Assembly: GCA_025055075.1 (NCBI GenBank)
Contig: JANWYV010000016.1
Location: 1 to 64,000, forward strand
DNA from: Blastocatellia bacterium
GTDB taxonomy: Bacteria; Acidobacteriota; Blastocatellia; HR10
DNA: 64,000 bases
Reading direction: 5' to 3'
Shown: positions 36,191 through 44,781 of the stretch, piece by piece
Position numbering within the stretch: position 1 is the stretch's first letter
Layout: each line of letters opens with the position of its first letter
The notes under the pieces: generated by a model
Database searches by the model: none
The model's input: the letters and a program-made list of their open reading frames with translations, nothing else
Told to the model about the DNA's origin: nothing
Program-made: the position numbers and the translations under genes

Positions 36191-36943
36191 TCAGCGAAAC
36201 AAATCGCGCTCGGGCGGACGCACGAGCGCCGACGCAGTTCCTTCGTGCCGCTCATACGCATAACCACGAATGATCACCGCGGGAATTCCGGCGAGCTTCT
36301 CCATCAACAGGCCAGCGGCACACGCCAATTCGTCGGCCACGGCCACGACTGTCGCCTGCAGCGGCACGCCGAAACGATCGTGCTGTCCCCGATAGTCCTT
36401 GAGAGCAGCGAGCCCGGCCACGCCAATGGCGACTTCGGTCAACCCCTCGCGCCAGGGCCGACCGAACGTATCGGTGATGAGGACGGCGATTTCAACGCCC
36501 ACGCGTCGCTTGATCTCGCGCTGAATAGCGCGCGCCGAAGCATCTGGATCCCGAGGCAGAAGCGCCACGCGCCCCTCGCCTACATTCGAACGATCCACGC
36601 CCGCATTCGCGCAGACGAATCCATGCGGCGTCTCCACCACGAGCACTTGCCGATCCATGCGCACGATGCGTCGCGCTTCGCGCAAAATCACCTCGAGGAG
36701 GCGAGGATCTTTCCCCATGTGATGGGCGATGGTCCGAGCGAAGGCTGATGGCTCGACCTCGCTGAGCACGACGAGCCGTCCTTCTGCTTTGGAGACAATC
36801 TTCTGCGTGAGCACCAGAATATCGCCGTCCTGGAGTGCGAGTCCCTCGCTGGCTAACGCCTCAAGCAGCAGCGCCACCAGATCATCGCCCGGTCGCACCT
36901 CGGGCACCCCTTCGATGCCGATCACCTGAATCGCGCGAGCCAT
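36191..36943 (-). CDS. cofE: Coenzyme F420-0:L-glutamate ligase
   Basis: Adds L-glutamates to F420-0 with GTP. The 250-residue protein starts IQVIGIEGVPEVRPGDDL and shows the CofE signature segments LTQKIVSKAEGR, CANAGVDRSNV, TDTFGRPWREG and VDELACAAGLLM. It is a stand-alone CofE; the C-terminal flavin domain of FbiB-type fusions is absent. The gene overlaps cofC by 22 bases. In this host it probably makes F420 with more than one glutamate. Confidence 0.93.
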   Translation of the reverse strand: MARAIQVIGIEGVPEVRPGDDLVALLLEALASEGLALQDGDILVLTQKIVSKAEGRLVVLSEVEPSAFARTIAHHMGKDPRLLEVILREARRIVRMDRQVLVVETPHGFVCANAGVDRSNVGEGRVALLPRDPDASARAIQREIKRRVGVEIAVLITDTFGRPWREGLTEVAIGVAGLAALKDYRGQHDRFGVPLQATVVAVADELACAAGLLMEKLAGIPAVIIRGYAYERHEGTASALVRPPERDLFR

Positions 36944-37590
36944 TGCCGCTCCTCGAAAAGCACAGCCGTCGCCGAGCGAACGGCCAATTCTGGAGTAGTC
37001 TCATATTGCCGCGCAAGCTCGCCGAGGTCCTCCGGCGCATCTACATCCAAAGCGACGCGAGGGAGATCGAGGACAACCGTACACAGCGCGGCCTCATGGG
37101 CTTTGTGATAGTGGAAGTGAAAGCTGTCCTCGCCAAAGCGAAGCGGGAGCTTGGTGGGCAAGCGGAGCCACATCGCATTCGTCCCTCGACCATCGCGCGA
37201 GGGCACGAGCACGACGTCCGCTCGCTCGCCCGCGCGCAGAATCGCCTCGACGTCAGCTGGCGCGATCAGTGGCACATCGCTCGGCAGCGCGAGAACAGCG
37301 CTCGCTCCCTGCCGATGCGCTTCCGCGAGCGCGCGCTCGACAGCCGCCGTCTGACCGCGATTCGAGGACTCTGAAAGCACAAAGGCACCGAATCGTCGCG
37401 CCAGCGCTACGGCGTGCGGCTCACGGGTGACGAGGACGAGACGATCGAGTTCGTGGACCCGAACGAGCGCTCCGAGCACGTCTTCGAGCATGGCGCGCGC
37501 GAGCGCGCGACGTTCGCCCGGAGCGAGCACAGCGTGCAATCGCTGCTTCGCCGTCTGGAAGTCTTTGACCGGAACGACGGCCCAAATCAA
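36922..37590 (-). CDS. cofC: 2-phospho-L-lactate (or PEP) guanylyltransferase
   Basis: Activates the phospho-acid side chain with GTP to give the guanosine diphosphate precursor used by CofD. The 222-residue protein begins MIWAVVPVKDFQTAKQRL and holds the nucleotidyltransferase core LALPSDVPLI and DVDAPEDLGE, which are CofC/FbiD family marks. Both phospholactate and phosphoenolpyruvate are documented substrates in different lineages, and the sequence does not tell which is used here. It overlaps cofD by 4 bases and cofE by 22. Confidence 0.9.
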   Translation of the reverse strand: MIWAVVPVKDFQTAKQRLHAVLAPGERRALARAMLEDVLGALVRVHELDRLVLVTREPHAVALARRFGAFVLSESSNRGQTAAVERALAEAHRQGASAVLALPSDVPLIAPADVEAILRAGERADVVLVPSRDGRGTNAMWLRLPTKLPLRFGEDSFHFHYHKAHEAALCTVVLDLPRVALDVDAPEDLGELARQYETTPELAVRSATAVLFEERQWLARFR

Positions 37591-38519
37591 GCTTCAGAGT
37601 GTAGGCAGGCTAGAGCCTCCCGCGCAAGCCGCACCGCGGCAGCGCGATCGCTCATACGCAGCGGGGCCGTGAACGCGCGAACGCCCATCTGCTCGATGGC
37701 TTCCCGACAGTGCGCATCCTGCTCGTCAATGAGGATCCGGCCGATAATTCCGGCGTAAAAGCGCGCCACGCCCAGCGGGGAGACGTCATATCCACACGCC
37801 CGCATGAGTTTCCCGGCAGGGCCGCTCACAGCTTCGGTCCCGATGATCGGACTGACGGCGAGCACGCGCTCGCGCCTGCGGGCGAGCGCCTCTCGAATGC
37901 CGGGAATCGAGAGGATGGGCCCAACGCTCGTGATGGGATTGCTCGGCGCGATGAGGATTCCTTGTGCCTCGCCGATCGCCTCGAGCACGCCCGGCGCCGG
38001 ACGCGCCCGCTCGCTCCCGCGATATTCCACCGCCACGACCTCCGGCATCCATCGCTCGCGCACGAAGAACTCTTGAAAGGCGAGCACGCCCGACGGAGTG
38101 TGAATGTACGTTCGGACGGGATCATTCGTCATCGGAAGAAGGCGCGCGCGCACGCCCAGCCGCGCGCACAATGCGGCCGTCACCTCCGTGAGCGAATATC
38201 CCTGCCGCAACCATTTCGTCCGCACAAGGTGCGTGGCCAAATCCCGATCTCCGAGCCGAAACCATGTGGGCTCGCCGAAGCGACCAATGGCTGCCAAACA
38301 CGCGAACGTATCTCCTCGAATCCCCCATCCCCGCTCCTCATCCAACATGCCGGCCAGCCCGTACATGAGCGTATCCAAATCCGGCGAGATGTGTAGCCCC
38401 CACAGCTCGACGTCATCCCCCGTATTGCCGATGAGCGCGAGCGTTTCCGGCAGGATGACTTCGAGCAATCCACGCACGAATTTCGCGGCACCGGTTCCTC
38501 CCGCGAGGACCGCGATCAC
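37587..38519 (-). CDS. cofD: 2-phospho-L-lactate transferase
   Basis: Joins the activated phospho-acid unit to the deazaflavin Fo, forming F420-0 (or dehydro-F420-0). The 310-residue sequence starts MIAVLAGGTGAAKFVRGLLE, followed by LIGNTGDDVELWGLHISPDLDT, GDTFACLAAIGRFGEPTWF and IAPSNPITSVGPILSIPG, all CofD hallmarks. The start is a GTG with GAGGAGGGATC ahead. It begins the four-gene minus-strand cluster. The Fo synthase genes (cofG/cofH or fbiC) are not in this window, so they must be elsewhere for the pathway to be complete. Confidence 0.95.
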   Translation of the reverse strand: MIAVLAGGTGAAKFVRGLLEVILPETLALIGNTGDDVELWGLHISPDLDTLMYGLAGMLDEERGWGIRGDTFACLAAIGRFGEPTWFRLGDRDLATHLVRTKWLRQGYSLTEVTAALCARLGVRARLLPMTNDPVRTYIHTPSGVLAFQEFFVRERWMPEVVAVEYRGSERARPAPGVLEAIGEAQGILIAPSNPITSVGPILSIPGIREALARRRERVLAVSPIIGTEAVSGPAGKLMRACGYDVSPLGVARFYAGIIGRILIDEQDAHCREAIEQMGVRAFTAPLRMSDRAAAVRLAREALACLHSEA

Positions 38520-38557
38520 GATCCCTCCTCGATGGTTCCCGAAATCGGCGAGCGTTC

Positions 38558-38563
38558 ATTCTA
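38558..38563 (-). promoter_or_regulatory. Candidate -10 element of the cof operon
   Basis: TAGAAT on the minus strand lies 38 bases before the cofD GTG. No strong -35 partner is visible at 16-18 bases. Confidence 0.3.
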
Positions 38564-38600
38564 TCCCGCTGCGCGCCCTTGCGGAAGGGGCTCGAATGTG

Positions 38601-38612
38601 GTAAGTACTTAC
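38601..38612. promoter_or_regulatory. TetR-type operator palindrome
   Basis: GTAAGTACTTAC is a perfect 12-bp palindrome, extended by a further TTACTT repeat, 24 bases before the tetR ATG. A TTGCGG -35-like element lies just upstream. This matches the usual position and AAGTA/TACTT composition of autoregulatory sites of TetR regulators of efflux pumps. Confidence 0.6.
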
Positions 38613-38636
38613 TTACTTCGCGAGGAGCGAGTCGTT

Positions 38637-39332
38637 ATGGTCGCAAGCGCGAAATCGGCGAAGGCGATGAGCGCTGAGCTCCGACGGCTCTCGGCCGAGG
38701 ATCGCCGCCGCCAGATCGTCCAGGCGGCCATCGAGCTTTTCGCCCGCAAGGGCTTCAACGGAACGACGACTAAGGAGATCGCAAGGGCGGCCGGCGTCAG
38801 CGAAGCGCTCATCTTCCGCCACTTCCCAACCAAGCAGGATCTCTACTCGGCCATCATTGACCACAAGATGAAGGAATGCCGACGCTCTTTTCAGGAAGAG
38901 CTGCGCGAGGCGATGGCGCATCGAGACGATCGGGCATTCTTCACCCGTTTGGCCGAGGAGATCTTGCAGACGCACCGAGAAGATCCGAGCTTCATTCGCC
39001 TGATGCTCTTCAGCGCCCTCGAAGGGCATGAATTGAGCCGCATGGTCTACGAGACGTACGTCACGGAGATGTTCGAAGAGTTGGTCGCGTACATCGCGCG
39101 TCGAGTCCGCGAGCGCGCTTTTCGCGCTGTGGACCCGCGCGTGGCCGCGCGCGCTTTCGTGGGGATGATCGCCCATCATGCCTTGGCGCGAGCGCTGTTT
39201 GATCCGAGCGAACGTTTGCTGAACCTCGACGATACGGCCGCCGCGCGCGCCTTCGCCACCATCTTCCTCGACGGAATCGCTCGGCGAGCGCGTCGAGACC
39301 GTTCGTCTTCTCGGAGGGATCACGATCAATGA
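38637..39332 (+). CDS. TetR/AcrR-family transcriptional repressor
   Basis: A 231-residue regulator. The N-terminal helix-turn-helix is classic: RRRQIVQAAIELFARKGF, TTKEIARAAGVSEALIFRHF then KQDLYSAII. The C-terminal ligand-binding domain is helical and poorly conserved. It probably represses its own operon through the palindrome at 38601-38612 and is relieved by a substrate of the pump. Start 38637 has GAGGAG upstream. Its last codons overlap the adaptor gene by ATGA, so regulator, adaptor and pump are cotranscribed. Confidence 0.93.
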   Translation: MVASAKSAKAMSAELRRLSAEDRRRQIVQAAIELFARKGFNGTTTKEIARAAGVSEALIFRHFPTKQDLYSAIIDHKMKECRRSFQEELREAMAHRDDRAFFTRLAEEILQTHREDPSFIRLMLFSALEGHELSRMVYETYVTEMFEELVAYIARRVRERAFRAVDPRVAARAFVGMIAHHALARALFDPSERLLNLDDTAAARAFATIFLDGIARRARRDRSSSRRDHDQ

Positions 39333-40534
39333 CCCGACGATGGAAAATCCTCGGACTGTGCTTTCTGATGATCGCGAGTTCGGCCTGCCGCGGCCGCGAC
39401 GAACAAGGCTCATCGTCCCCGGCATTGGCGGATCAGGCTGTGGAGGTGGAGGTCGCGACGGTCGCTGAGCGAACGTTCGATCGCCAGATCGAGATCGTCG
39501 GGACGCTCGCCGCCGATGAGGAGGTCGTCGTCTCCACGGAAGTGGAAGGCCAAATCGTCGAGATGCGCGTGGACCTAGGCAGCGTCGTGCGTCGGGGGGA
39601 TGTCCTGGCTCGGCTGGAGAGCCGCGATTTCGAACTGCGCCTGGCCGAAGCCGAAGCCGCGTTGCAGCAGGTGCGCGCTCGTTTGGGATTGACGCCGGAT
39701 CGCGATCGGATTGATCCGGAAGAGACGGCAATCGTCCGGCAAGCGCGTGCCGCTTACGAAGATGCCCGCTTGCGCTTCCAACGGATCCGTCAACTCCATG
39801 GTCGCGGCATCGTCTCGCAGCAAGAATTGGATCAAGCCGACGCCGCCCTTCGTATCGCTGAGGCGCGATATGAAGCCGCTGTGGAGGAAGTGCGCAGCTT
39901 GCTCGCCCAACTGGACCAATGGCGCGCTCGCGTGGCGGCCGCCCGGCGCGATCTGGAGAGGACGGTAATCCGCGCCCCCATCTCTGGAGCAGTCGCCGCG
40001 CGTCATGTCTCCCTCGGGGAGTTCCTGCGCCGCAACGATCGCGTGGTGACACTGGTGAAGATTGACCCTCTCCGTTTGCGCGCCGATGTTCCCGAACGCT
40101 ACGCGGGGAAAATCGCCCTCGGCCGTCGCCTCGCCTTTGTCGTGGATGCCGTTCCCGAGAAGACCTTTCAAGGCATGATCGTGCGCATCAGCCCATCGGC
40201 GCGCAGCGAGACGCGCTCGCTCACCATCGAGGCCGAAGTCCGAAATCCGGATGGCGAATTGCGGCCGGGATATTTCGCCCGTGCTCAACTCGTCATCGAA
40301 CCCGGAGCGAAAGCGATCGTGATCCCCTCTCGCGCAGTCATCTCCTCGGTGGGGCTGACGAAGGTCTTCGTGCTGGACGGCGATCGCGCTCGTGAGCGGT
40401 CCATCAAAACGGGCGCTCGAGTGAACACCGACGTCGAAGTCCTTGAAGGCCTGCGATCGAACGAGCGCGTGATCGTCTCCAACTTGGATCGGCTGGGCGA
40501 TGGGACGCGCGTGCGCGTGGCGCGCTCCCGATGA
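39329..40534 (+). CDS. RND efflux periplasmic adaptor lipoprotein
   Basis: A 401-residue membrane-fusion protein. The N-terminus has a lipobox-like IASSAC that would acylate Cys19 after signal cleavage. A lipoyl-like segment (GQIVEMRVDLGSVVRRGDVLARL), an alpha-helical hairpin (about 110-215) and beta-barrel/membrane-proximal parts follow: RTVIRAPISGAVAARHVSLGEFL, RLRADVPERYAGKIALG and VLEGLRSNERVIVSNLDRLG. It links the inner-membrane pump to an outer-membrane channel such as the TolC protein at 14334-15719. The gene overlaps tetR and lies 21 bases ahead of the pump gene. Confidence 0.93.
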   Translation: MTRRWKILGLCFLMIASSACRGRDEQGSSSPALADQAVEVEVATVAERTFDRQIEIVGTLAADEEVVVSTEVEGQIVEMRVDLGSVVRRGDVLARLESRDFELRLAEAEAALQQVRARLGLTPDRDRIDPEETAIVRQARAAYEDARLRFQRIRQLHGRGIVSQQELDQADAALRIAEARYEAAVEEVRSLLAQLDQWRARVAAARRDLERTVIRAPISGAVAARHVSLGEFLRRNDRVVTLVKIDPLRLRADVPERYAGKIALGRRLAFVVDAVPEKTFQGMIVRISPSARSETRSLTIEAEVRNPDGELRPGYFARAQLVIEPGAKAIVIPSRAVISSVGLTKVFVLDGDRARERSIKTGARVNTDVEVLEGLRSNERVIVSNLDRLGDGTRVRVARSR

Positions 40535-40555
40535 CCTCTGCAAGGAGCATTCACT

Positions 40556-43500
40556 ATGAAGCTCTCAGACACGGCCATTCAGCGCCCCGTCCTCACGACG
40601 ATGTTCATCGCCGCCTTCCTCATCTTCGGCATCGTGGGGTATCAACGCATCGCCGTTGACCTCTATCCCGAAGTGGAGTTCCCCGTCGTCACCGTCACGA
40701 CGGTCCTGCGAGGAGCGAGCCCAGAAGTCGTCGAGACCGAGGTCACCGACGTCATCGAAGAGGAGATCAGCACGATCGAAGGTGTGGACGAAATTCGCTC
40801 CCAGAGCTTCGAGGGCCTCTCCTCGGTCATTGTGACGTTCGCCCTCGAAAAAGACATTGATGTCGCCGCTCAAGAGGTCCGGGAGAAAGTCGCTGTCGCA
40901 ACCGCTCGGCTGCCCAGGGACATCGAGCCTCCGGTTGTGCAAAAGCTCGATATCTCGGCTAGCCCCATCATGTGGATCGCGGTGAGCGGCGATCGGCCCT
41001 ATCGTGAGCTGGCCTATTATGCTGACAAAGTGCTCAAAGAGCGGCTGCAGATGGTGCGCGGCGTCGGTTCGATCCTGCTCGGCGGATTCCGAGATCGAGA
41101 GATCCACGTCTGGCTCGATCAAGATCGGCTCGAAGCCTACGGCCTCTCCCCTCTGGACGTCACGCGCGCGATCCAAACCAAGCACGTCGAACTCCCAGCC
41201 GGGCGCATCGAGAATCCCGAGCAAGAGCTGATCATCAAAGTGATGGGCGAATATACCTCGGTCGAGGAGCTGAATGATCTCATCGTGGCCTACCGGCAGG
41301 GCGTTCCCGTGCGGTTGCGCGATCTCGGACGCGTGGAAGATGGAGAAGAGGATACGCGCACCATCGCGCGTTTCAATCGGAAGCCGGCGATCGGCCTGGG
41401 CGTCCGCAAGCAATCGGGGACGAATACGGTCGAGGTCGCCGATCGCGTGAAGACGGCCTTAGCGGAGATTCGGAAAGAGCTGCCGCCGGGGATTGACGCG
41501 CAGATCGCTTTCGATGCCTCGGAGTTCATCAAGAAGTCCATGGGCGATGTGCAGTTCGATATCCTCTTTGGCGCCTTGCTCACGTCGGCCGTCATCCTCC
41601 TCTTCCTGCGCAACGCCCGCACGACGCTTATTAGCGTCATCGCGATCCCGACGTCGCTCATCGGGACGTTCGCCTTCATGAACGCCCTCGGCTTTACGAT
41701 CAACAATATGACGATGCTGGCGCTCTCGCTCGCCGTCGGGATCGTCATTGATGATGCTATCGTCGTTTTGGAGAACATCTTCCGCCACATGGAAAAACTG
41801 CGGCAGCCGCGTCTGGTGGCCGCTCGCGAGGGAACGCGAGAGATCGCCTTCGCCGTGATCGCTGCGACCTTCAGCATCGTGGCCGTCTTCCTGCCGGTCG
41901 CGTTCTTGAAAGGAATCATCGGGCGCTTCTTCATCCAAATGGGCCTGACGGTCGTCATCGCTATCCTCATCTCGCTCGTGATCTCGCTGACGCTCACACC
42001 GATGCTCTGCTCGCGTTTCATGCAGCTGGAGGAGCGGCACGGTCGGATCTACGCGGCCCTGGAACGCGGCTTTGGCGCCATCGAACGGGCGTATCGCTCC
42101 GCGCTCGCGTTCGCGCTGCATCGTCGCGCTCTCATCGTCACGAGCGCATTGCTGCTTTTCGTCCTCTCGCTCGGCCTCTCTCGCTTCATCGGGCGCGAGT
42201 TCTTCACGCAAGCGGATGAGAGCCGCTTCATCGTCCGCTTCGAGACGCCGCTTGGTTGGTCCATCGAACGCATAGATGCCGTCACCCGTCGAGCTGAGGA
42301 GATCCTCTTCTCCCATCCTGAGGTGCGAGGCGCCTTCGTGGGAACCGGCTTCTTCGGCAGTGTCAATCAAGGCATCATGTTCGTGAGTCTCTTCCCGAAG
42401 AGCGAGCGCACGGTCTCGCAACAGCAACTCATGGACACTCTGCGGAAGCAGTTGAGCGCCATACCCGATCTCACCGTGGCCGTCGACCCCGTTTCTCCTT
42501 TCGGATTCGGAGGCGGCCAACGCAATACGGACATTCAGTACATCCTTGAAGGGCCATCGCTGGAGGACCTGGCGGCGCGCTCGCAGCTTCTTGTGCAGCG
42601 CCTCAAGCAAACCCCTGGGTTCGTGGACGTGGATACGGACCTGGAGCTGACCAAACCGGAAGTGAAGGTGTACATCAATCGGGAGAAGGCCGAAGATCTG
42701 GGTTTGGACATCGTCACGATCACGCAAGCGATCAACATCCTCATGGGGGGCGTCGATGTGGCGAAATTCAAAGAGGGAGGCGAGCGATACGACATCAACG
42801 TTCGCGCACTTCCCAGCGACCGCGCGCTGCCGAGCGACCTAGATCGCATCACCGTCGTCTCGCGCGATGGGCGCCGGGTGAAGCTCTCCAATGTCATTGA
42901 GGTCGTCGAGAGTGCCGGTCCCAATGTGATCAATCGGTATAACCGACAGCGCGCCGTGACGCTCTATGCGAACCTGCGGGGAAAGCCGCAAGGTGAGGCG
43001 CTCGCCGAAGTCGAACGGCTCATCGCCGAAACGCTTCCGAACGCACCGGGATATCGTGCTGAGCTGGCTGGTCGCAGCCGCGAATTCCAACGCTCCTTCC
43101 AATACTTGGGCACGGCGCTCGCGCTCTCGATCCTCATCATCTACATGGTCCTGGCCTCGCAATTCGAGAGCTTCATCCATCCGTTCACGATCATGCTCTC
43201 GCTGCCGCTGGCCACGGTGGGTGTCTTCGGTCTGCTGCTCGCGACAGGGAAGACGCTCAACATCTTCAGCTATTTGGGCATCATCATGCTCGTCGGCATC
43301 GTGACGAAGAATGCCATTCTGCTCGTGGACTTCACCAACCAGCTACGCGCGCAAGGAGTGGATCGTACGAGGGCCATCCTGCAAGCCGGGCCGATTCGCT
43401 TGCGTCCCATCTTGATGACGGCGATCACGACGATCGCCGGCATGGTGCCCGTCTCCCTCGCGTTCAGCGAAGGAGGCGAGACGCGCGCGCCCTTGGCCGT

Positions 43501-43693
43501 GGCCGTCATCGGGGGCATGTTGACCTCGACGTTCCTGACGCTGTTGGTCATCCCCGTCGTTTACACGCTGTTCGACGATCTGGGCCAGTGGCTGAGCCGC
43601 CACCTCCTGCGCCGCGAAGAACGGGCTCCAGAGGCCGTCTTGGAACCCGCCCCTCTACTCCATCAGCAAACGGCGAGCGAGAGCGGGGATTGA
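40556..43693 (+). CDS. RND efflux pump permease (AcrB/HAE1 type)
   Basis: A 1045-residue inner-membrane proton antiporter with 12 expected TM helices and two large periplasmic loops. It starts KLSDTAIQRPVLTTMF, and TM4 carries the proton-relay DD pair in AVGIVIDDAIVVLENIFRHM. Other family marks are VEFPVVTVTTVLRGASPEVVE, a porter-domain repeat in the second half and LGIIMLVGIVTKNAILLVDF. The Lys/Arg of the TM10 relay lies in this same region. HAE1-like rather than metal-transporting, judged by overall motifs. An AAGGAG site precedes the ATG. It would work as a trimer with the adaptor to expel hydrophobic compounds. Confidence 0.95.
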   Translation: MKLSDTAIQRPVLTTMFIAAFLIFGIVGYQRIAVDLYPEVEFPVVTVTTVLRGASPEVVETEVTDVIEEEISTIEGVDEIRSQSFEGLSSVIVTFALEKDIDVAAQEVREKVAVATARLPRDIEPPVVQKLDISASPIMWIAVSGDRPYRELAYYADKVLKERLQMVRGVGSILLGGFRDREIHVWLDQDRLEAYGLSPLDVTRAIQTKHVELPAGRIENPEQELIIKVMGEYTSVEELNDLIVAYRQGVPVRLRDLGRVEDGEEDTRTIARFNRKPAIGLGVRKQSGTNTVEVADRVKTALAEIRKELPPGIDAQIAFDASEFIKKSMGDVQFDILFGALLTSAVILLFLRNARTTLISVIAIPTSLIGTFAFMNALGFTINNMTMLALSLAVGIVIDDAIVVLENIFRHMEKLRQPRLVAAREGTREIAFAVIAATFSIVAVFLPVAFLKGIIGRFFIQMGLTVVIAILISLVISLTLTPMLCSRFMQLEERHGRIYAALERGFGAIERAYRSALAFALHRRALIVTSALLLFVLSLGLSRFIGREFFTQADESRFIVRFETPLGWSIERIDAVTRRAEEILFSHPEVRGAFVGTGFFGSVNQGIMFVSLFPKSERTVSQQQLMDTLRKQLSAIPDLTVAVDPVSPFGFGGGQRNTDIQYILEGPSLEDLAARSQLLVQRLKQTPGFVDVDTDLELTKPEVKVYINREKAEDLGLDIVTITQAINILMGGVDVAKFKEGGERYDINVRALPSDRALPSDLDRITVVSRDGRRVKLSNVIEVVESAGPNVINRYNRQRAVTLYANLRGKPQGEALAEVERLIAETLPNAPGYRAELAGRSREFQRSFQYLGTALALSILIIYMVLASQFESFIHPFTIMLSLPLATVGVFGLLLATGKTLNIFSYLGIIMLVGIVTKNAILLVDFTNQLRAQGVDRTRAILQAGPIRLRPILMTAITTIAGMVPVSLAFSEGGETRAPLAVAVIGGMLTSTFLTLLVIPVVYTLFDDLGQWLSRHLLRREERAPEAVLEPAPLLHQQTASESGD

Positions 43694-43742
43694 TAAGCGC
43701 CCTGGCTGGCGCGAGCGAGTGGATCCCGATGCTTCGCGCAGT

Positions 43743-43773
43743 GGGAATTTCCCCATGACTCGGGGAAATCCCC
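43743..43773. repeat. Inverted repeat between RND operon and HELTH gene
   Basis: GGGAATTTCCCC and GGGGAAATCCCC form a 12-bp stem with one mismatch around a 7-base loop. It could terminate the RND transcript (no T-run) or be an enhancer site about 95-125 bases upstream of the sigma-54-like -24 element at 43866. Confidence 0.45.
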
Positions 43774-43865
43774 CAAAGAGAGTGGCCACGCGATCCAGGC
43801 CACGGTCCCGAACCTCCTAACCCTCACTCCCCCGAAGCGTTGGATCTCCCCTTGATCGCTCTCCC

Positions 43866-43880
43866 TGGCATGCCACTTGC
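43866..43880 (+). promoter_or_regulatory. Sigma-54-type promoter
   Basis: TGGCATG-N4-TTGC with the GG and GC dinucleotides 10 bases apart closely fits the -24/-12 consensus TGGCACG-N4-TTGCW. It lies 31 bases before the ATG at 43911. Confidence 0.5.
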
Positions 43881-43898
43881 CTATTCTCACGATAGGCA
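43878..43898. promoter_or_regulatory. Inverted repeat overlapping the -12 element
   Basis: TGCCTAT and ATAGGCA are perfect 7-bp arms separated by 7 bases. The left arm begins inside the -12 box, so the element could be an operator or, when transcribed, a 5' hairpin just before the ribosome site. Confidence 0.4.
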
Positions 43899-43910
43899 GG
43901 GAGAAGCACG

Positions 43911-44753
43911 ATGAAGAACGCGTTGTCTCCCGCGACGCGGAGACGTTCGCGGGCGATCTTCGCGACGCGCCCGAAGGGGTGTCGGTCTTTGCGTCCTTTT
44001 GTCCCGAAGGTGCTTCTCGGACTCATCCTGCTTGTGCCCTTTCCCGTCAAGCCCACGTGCGCCGAGCGCACATGGCCCGTGCTGCCGGGCATCTTCAACA
44101 GCTCGCAGGAGCGCTATCGCCTCAGTCGCGAGAAGCTCGAGCGAATCTGCGCGAGCCTGGAACGGGTGACCGGATGGCGGGGAGTACATTTCGAGCATGA
44201 TGCTTGGCTGTGCCTGCAGGAAGCTCACCTCACCACGATCGGATCTCCGACAGCACGAGCCCTCGTCCTCAAAGCGATCCGGGAGACGATCATCGTCCTC
44301 GAAGACCGCAGCCGGTCGTTAGATGTCGCTTTCGCAGCGATCCGACACGAGGCCACCTATCACAAAGCCTCGGGAGAGCACCTTCCCCTCTTCTCCCTGT
44401 GGGTGGATTTCGAGGATTTCCAACATCTCCGAGGCCATCCCGAAGCTCTCGCCGCTTTTGACCTCGGCCTCGTGCTCTTGCATGAACTGACGCATGCAGC
44501 CTTTGATCGGCGCGATCCGCCCAGCTCGCGTGGTGCTTCCGATCCGGGCGAGTGCGAGGCGCTCGTCAACCAAGTGAGAGCGGAACTCGGTCTTCCCCTC
44601 CGCGCGCATTATCACTTCGAGCATGTGATCCCTTCGCTGCTCTCCGATCTCTCCTTCGGACGCCTCCGATTCGAGCGAGTGATATATCGCGAGGGGAAGC
44701 CCCGACGCGAGATCTATATCATCCAGTGGCCGAAGTCCTTCGTCTCCAACTGA
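43911..44753 (+). CDS. Exported protein with HExxH (HELTH) zinc motif
   Basis: A 280-residue protein, not assigned to a known family. The first 60 residues are Arg-rich then hydrophobic (VLLGLILLVPFPVKPTCA), consistent with an export signal. Around residue 190 is LLHELTHAAFD, a HExxH zinc-protease-like motif; a third ligand may be Glu in GECEALVNQVRAEL. It may be a small metallopeptidase or a dead relative. Start 43911 follows GGCAGGGAG. Upstream is the sigma-54-like promoter with inverted repeats; downstream a hairpin separates it from the convergent flippase-like gene. Confidence 0.65.
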   Translation: MKNALSPATRRRSRAIFATRPKGCRSLRPFVPKVLLGLILLVPFPVKPTCAERTWPVLPGIFNSSQERYRLSREKLERICASLERVTGWRGVHFEHDAWLCLQEAHLTTIGSPTARALVLKAIRETIIVLEDRSRSLDVAFAAIRHEATYHKASGEHLPLFSLWVDFEDFQHLRGHPEALAAFDLGLVLLHELTHAAFDRRDPPSSRGASDPGECEALVNQVRAELGLPLRAHYHFEHVIPSLLSDLSFGRLRFERVIYREGKPRREIYIIQWPKSFVSN

Positions 44754-44755
44754 GT

Positions 44756-44778
44756 GTCTCCCTCCCTTTGCGGGAGAC
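44756..44778. terminator. Bidirectional terminator-like hairpin
   Basis: GTCTCCC and GGGAGAC are perfect 7-bp arms around a 9-base loop directly between convergent stops, with GAG/CTC extending the stem. A short T-run lies in the loop only. Confidence 0.42.
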
Positions 44779-44781
44779 CGC

